Source of the DNA: Vitrella brassicaformis
Lineage: Eukaryota; Sar; Vitrellaceae
DNA length: 64,000 nucleotides
Reading direction: 5' to 3'
NCBI GenBank assembly: GCA_001179505.1
Contig: CDMY01000357.1
Span: 39,188-103,187 of the forward strand
The position numbers and the translations under genes were made by a program. Numbering within the stretch: position 1 is the first letter of the stretch; the number at the start of each line of letters is the position of its first letter. Positions 61,801 through 64,000 of the stretch are shown here, piece by piece. The notes beneath the pieces are model-generated. The model saw nothing but the letters and a program-made list of their open reading frames with translations. It was not told where the DNA came from and made no database searches.

Positions 61801-64000
61801 TTCCACCCACCAGTCCTCCACAACAGCCAGCCCGTCCTCAAGCAAATCAAGCCTTTCGACAGCCAACACCCCTCTGTCGCTCACCCCTGCCAGGGACGCC
61901 ATCACGCAGGCACAGATCAAGACTGTGGAAGGAGCCATATTTGAGAGCGCGAGGACCGTCTTCGGCGTCACGGAAGGGCTTGACTTGCATGCACCCATAC
62001 AGGTAAAGCGATCGACACAGATGACACCTGTGCATCATGTGTTGACAAACGTATGTACGTATGTATGTGTTGCGACGCCAAATTGAACAATGCCTTGCAG
62101 GAATTGGGGGTGAGTAGTCTAAAGGCGGTGCAATTCGCTGAGGCGCTTTCGAAGGCACTCGGGCAGAACATCGACGTCACATTATTGTTCAGCTTTGAAA
62201 CACTCCAGCAAGGTGAGAAACGCTCACAGACGCATGACTGTCTTGTGCCTCAAGCGTACGCCCCTCTTTCTTGTCTCGTCTTGTGCCTGTTTCGTTTAGT
62301 GGTTGCCTTCCTTGTTCAGGAGATGAATGGCGGTGAGTCCCAGTGTGTCTCCCCAACACCCTCCACCGAAATGTCGGACAGGGCCGCGCAGGTCGCCATC
62401 GTTGGTGCAGCGTGCCGCCTGCCGGGAGGCATTTCATCCATGGCTCAGCTGTGGAATGCACTCAGCAGCGGCATGGACGGCATCGACGAGATCCCCCAGA
62501 CAAGATGGGACGTCGATCAGTTCTACGACAACAATCCAGAGGCGGATGGACGCATGTATGTGCGGCAGGGCGGCTTCATCAAGGATGCAGAGATGTTCGA
62601 CAACGGATTCTTCCGTGTGTCGGACGTGGAGGCCAAGTCCATGGACCCGCAGCAGCGCATCTTGCTCAAGGTGTGTTACGAGTCGCTCAACTCTTCTGGA
62701 CTCGACAAGAAGGCCCTCATGCAGAAGCCCGTCGGTGTCTTCGTCGGCTGCTGCTCATTCGAATGGTCGTCCATCCAGACCAAGCTGGGTGCTGGTGCCG
62801 TCAGCTCGTACACGGCCACCAGTGCAGCGCCGTCCATCCTCGCCAACCGCATCAGCTACATCCTCGGCATCCACGGCCCCTCCCTGACTGTTGATACGGC
62901 CTGCTCATCTTCCCTCGTCGCCATCGATTCGGCTTCCATGGCGCTCCGCAAGGACGCTGATGGCTGCAGGACCGCCGTGGCTGGAGGGATAAACATGATG
63001 CTCAGCCCACACACGACAATCGCCCTCTGCAAGGCCCACTTCATGGCACCAGACGCCAGATGCAAGACGTTCGACGCATCGGCCGACGGATACGTCCGCG
63101 GCGAGGGGGCGGGAGCGATCGTGCTGAAGCGCCTTGACGACGTGGTTGCTGAGAGCCGAAGCAATCAGGTGCTAGCGATGTTGCGGGGCGCGTCTGTCAA
63201 CCACGGTGGCCGTGCGGTTGCTCTGACAGCGCCCAGTGGCATCTCCCAGCAGAATGTGATAAAGGGAGCCCTGCGGAGTGCAGGGCTGAAGCCCAATGAC
63301 ATATGCTACATCGAGGCGCACGGCACCGGCACCGCCCTCGGGGATCCCATCGAGGTCGCGGCGCTCAAGGCCGTCTTCGCCAAGAGCCGTCGTGAGGTTG
63401 ATGGGTCACCACTGCCGATCGGAGCCATCAAGACCAACATTGGGCATCTGGAGGGAGCAGCAGGTAGGAATGATGGACGGCAACGGTCGTCATTCGCGTT
63501 CTTGACACTTGGTCTCTGATGCGCTTGTCTAATCTCTCAGGGATTGCAGGTGTGTTGAAGACCATCTGCTGCCTCCAGGTGCAGCGTGTGCCGTCCAACC
63601 TGCACCTGAGGACACTGAACCCTAACATCAACATTGAGAACTTCCCCGTCGTCTTCCCGTCTGGTGGTGATGGCTTCCAGCTCACTCCCAACAACGGCGG
63701 TGGGCTCGTGGCAGGCGTCAGCTCCTTCGGCTTCGGGGGCACCAACGCACACGTCATCCTCTCCCTAGTGTCCGTGCAACCTGATGGACAGGCGGCAAGA
63801 GGCAACGCAGTGCTGCAGGATGACGCCAGCCTCATGTGGGATCGTCGGAGCTTCCCGTGGACAACCAAGGGGCACTCATTGCTGGGGCCCGCCACATTTT
63901 CTGACCATCACCACTACGAGGCACGTTACGAGGCGACGTTTGAGCGTCGCGTCCGTCGGGACGTGTTGCGTATGCTGAAGGACCATGTGGTGTCTGGCGT
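58900..64000 (+). CDS. Type I megasynthase: fatty-acyl-AMP ligase - ACP - ketosynthase - dehydratase (3' partial)
   Basis: Loading module of a polyketide or long-chain lipid synthase. The likely start is ATG 58900 in a 4-nt coding first exon joined to 58954; ATG 58983 is the alternative. The adenylating domain (about 58954-61760) has GIVAVPVYPPDPRR, FLQFTSGSTGDPKGVMVTH across introns, SWLPAYHDMGLIGCSL, PAYGMAEHTLLITG (a FAAL-type block, spliced at ATG/GTAGCA), YLRTGDSGFFHQGELFISGR, IKDMLIVRGRNVFPSDIEEV and the catalytic Lys in TTSGKVRRS. The carrier protein (62098-62210) has its phosphopantetheine Ser in ELGVSSLKAVQFAEALSKAL, with Ser instead of the usual Asp before it. The ketosynthase (about 62380-63765) has Cys in VDTACSSSLVAID, His in YIEAHGTGTALGDP and His in KTNIGHLEGAAG. 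After GTNAHVILSL only about 30 residues precede a dehydratase start (WTTKGHSLLGPATF, LKDHVVSGV); no acyltransferase lies between. It runs off the right edge. Confidence 0.9.
60746..60769. repeat. (AC)n intron microsatellite
   Basis: AC run in a PKS intron directly downstream of its donor. Confidence 0.8.

Overview
This is a gene-dense nuclear segment of a eukaryote. Every gene is split by many short GT-AG introns of roughly 50-150 bases filled with TG/CA, TGTC and GGAT simple repeats. The coding parts are GC-rich and there are no bacterial-style operons. Protein content (cathepsin Z, IMP3, CK2 beta, class I PDE, a plastid-type DEVD-box helicase with a signal-plus-transit leader, a type I acyl ligase-PKS) suggests an alveolate alga with a complex plastid. 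A compact chromerid such as Vitrella brassicaformis fits best, but this is inference, not a database match. Two runs of exactly 300 N (19691-19990, 44254-44553) are assembly gaps.

Layout, left to right: an unrecognised gene cut by the left edge (1-1691, -); cathepsin Z-like protease (3241-4851, -); IMP3 (5035-6004, +); a RING/coiled-coil protein (6248-9146, +); a DEVD-box RNA helicase resembling plant chloroplast RH58 (9368-12716, -); an unrecognised protein (12860-14614, +); a possible YqgE/AlgH-like protein (15065-16636, -); a mitochondrial-type acetyl-CoA acetyltransferase (16723-18679, +); a TMEM185-like multi-pass RING protein whose last intron contains the first gap (19555-22160, -); a four-helix membrane protein (22485-23211, +); class I fructose-bisphosphate aldolase (24827-26828, -); phosphopantothenate-cysteine ligase (27144-28888, +); a cyclic nucleotide phosphodiesterase (29365-33850, -); an RRM-RING-TRAF zinc finger protein (34480-37913, -); a coiled-coil/proline-rich protein (38410-43313, +); an armadillo-like protein (45851-48338, -); CK2 regulatory subunit (48712-50074, +); a BolA-like protein (50488-51157, -); a type I membrane protein (51343-53276, +); a WDR44-like protein (53865-58605, -); and a fatty-acyl-AMP ligase/ACP/ketosynthase/dehydratase megasynthase running off the right edge (58900-64000, +).

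The genes are mostly unrelated housekeeping functions. What links them is architecture. They alternate strands almost strictly (17 switches among 20 neighbours), giving head-to-head pairs with short shared 5' regions and tail-to-tail pairs with longer repeat-rich 3' regions. Eight 5' regions carry a short motif, TGCGAGCT (reverse AGCTCGCA), close to the start codons. Several tail-to-tail regions carry perfect palindromes, the largest with 19-bp arms. These signals, the ketosynthase-dehydratase junction without an acyltransferase, and the RRM-RING-TRAF fusion are the most unusual things seen.
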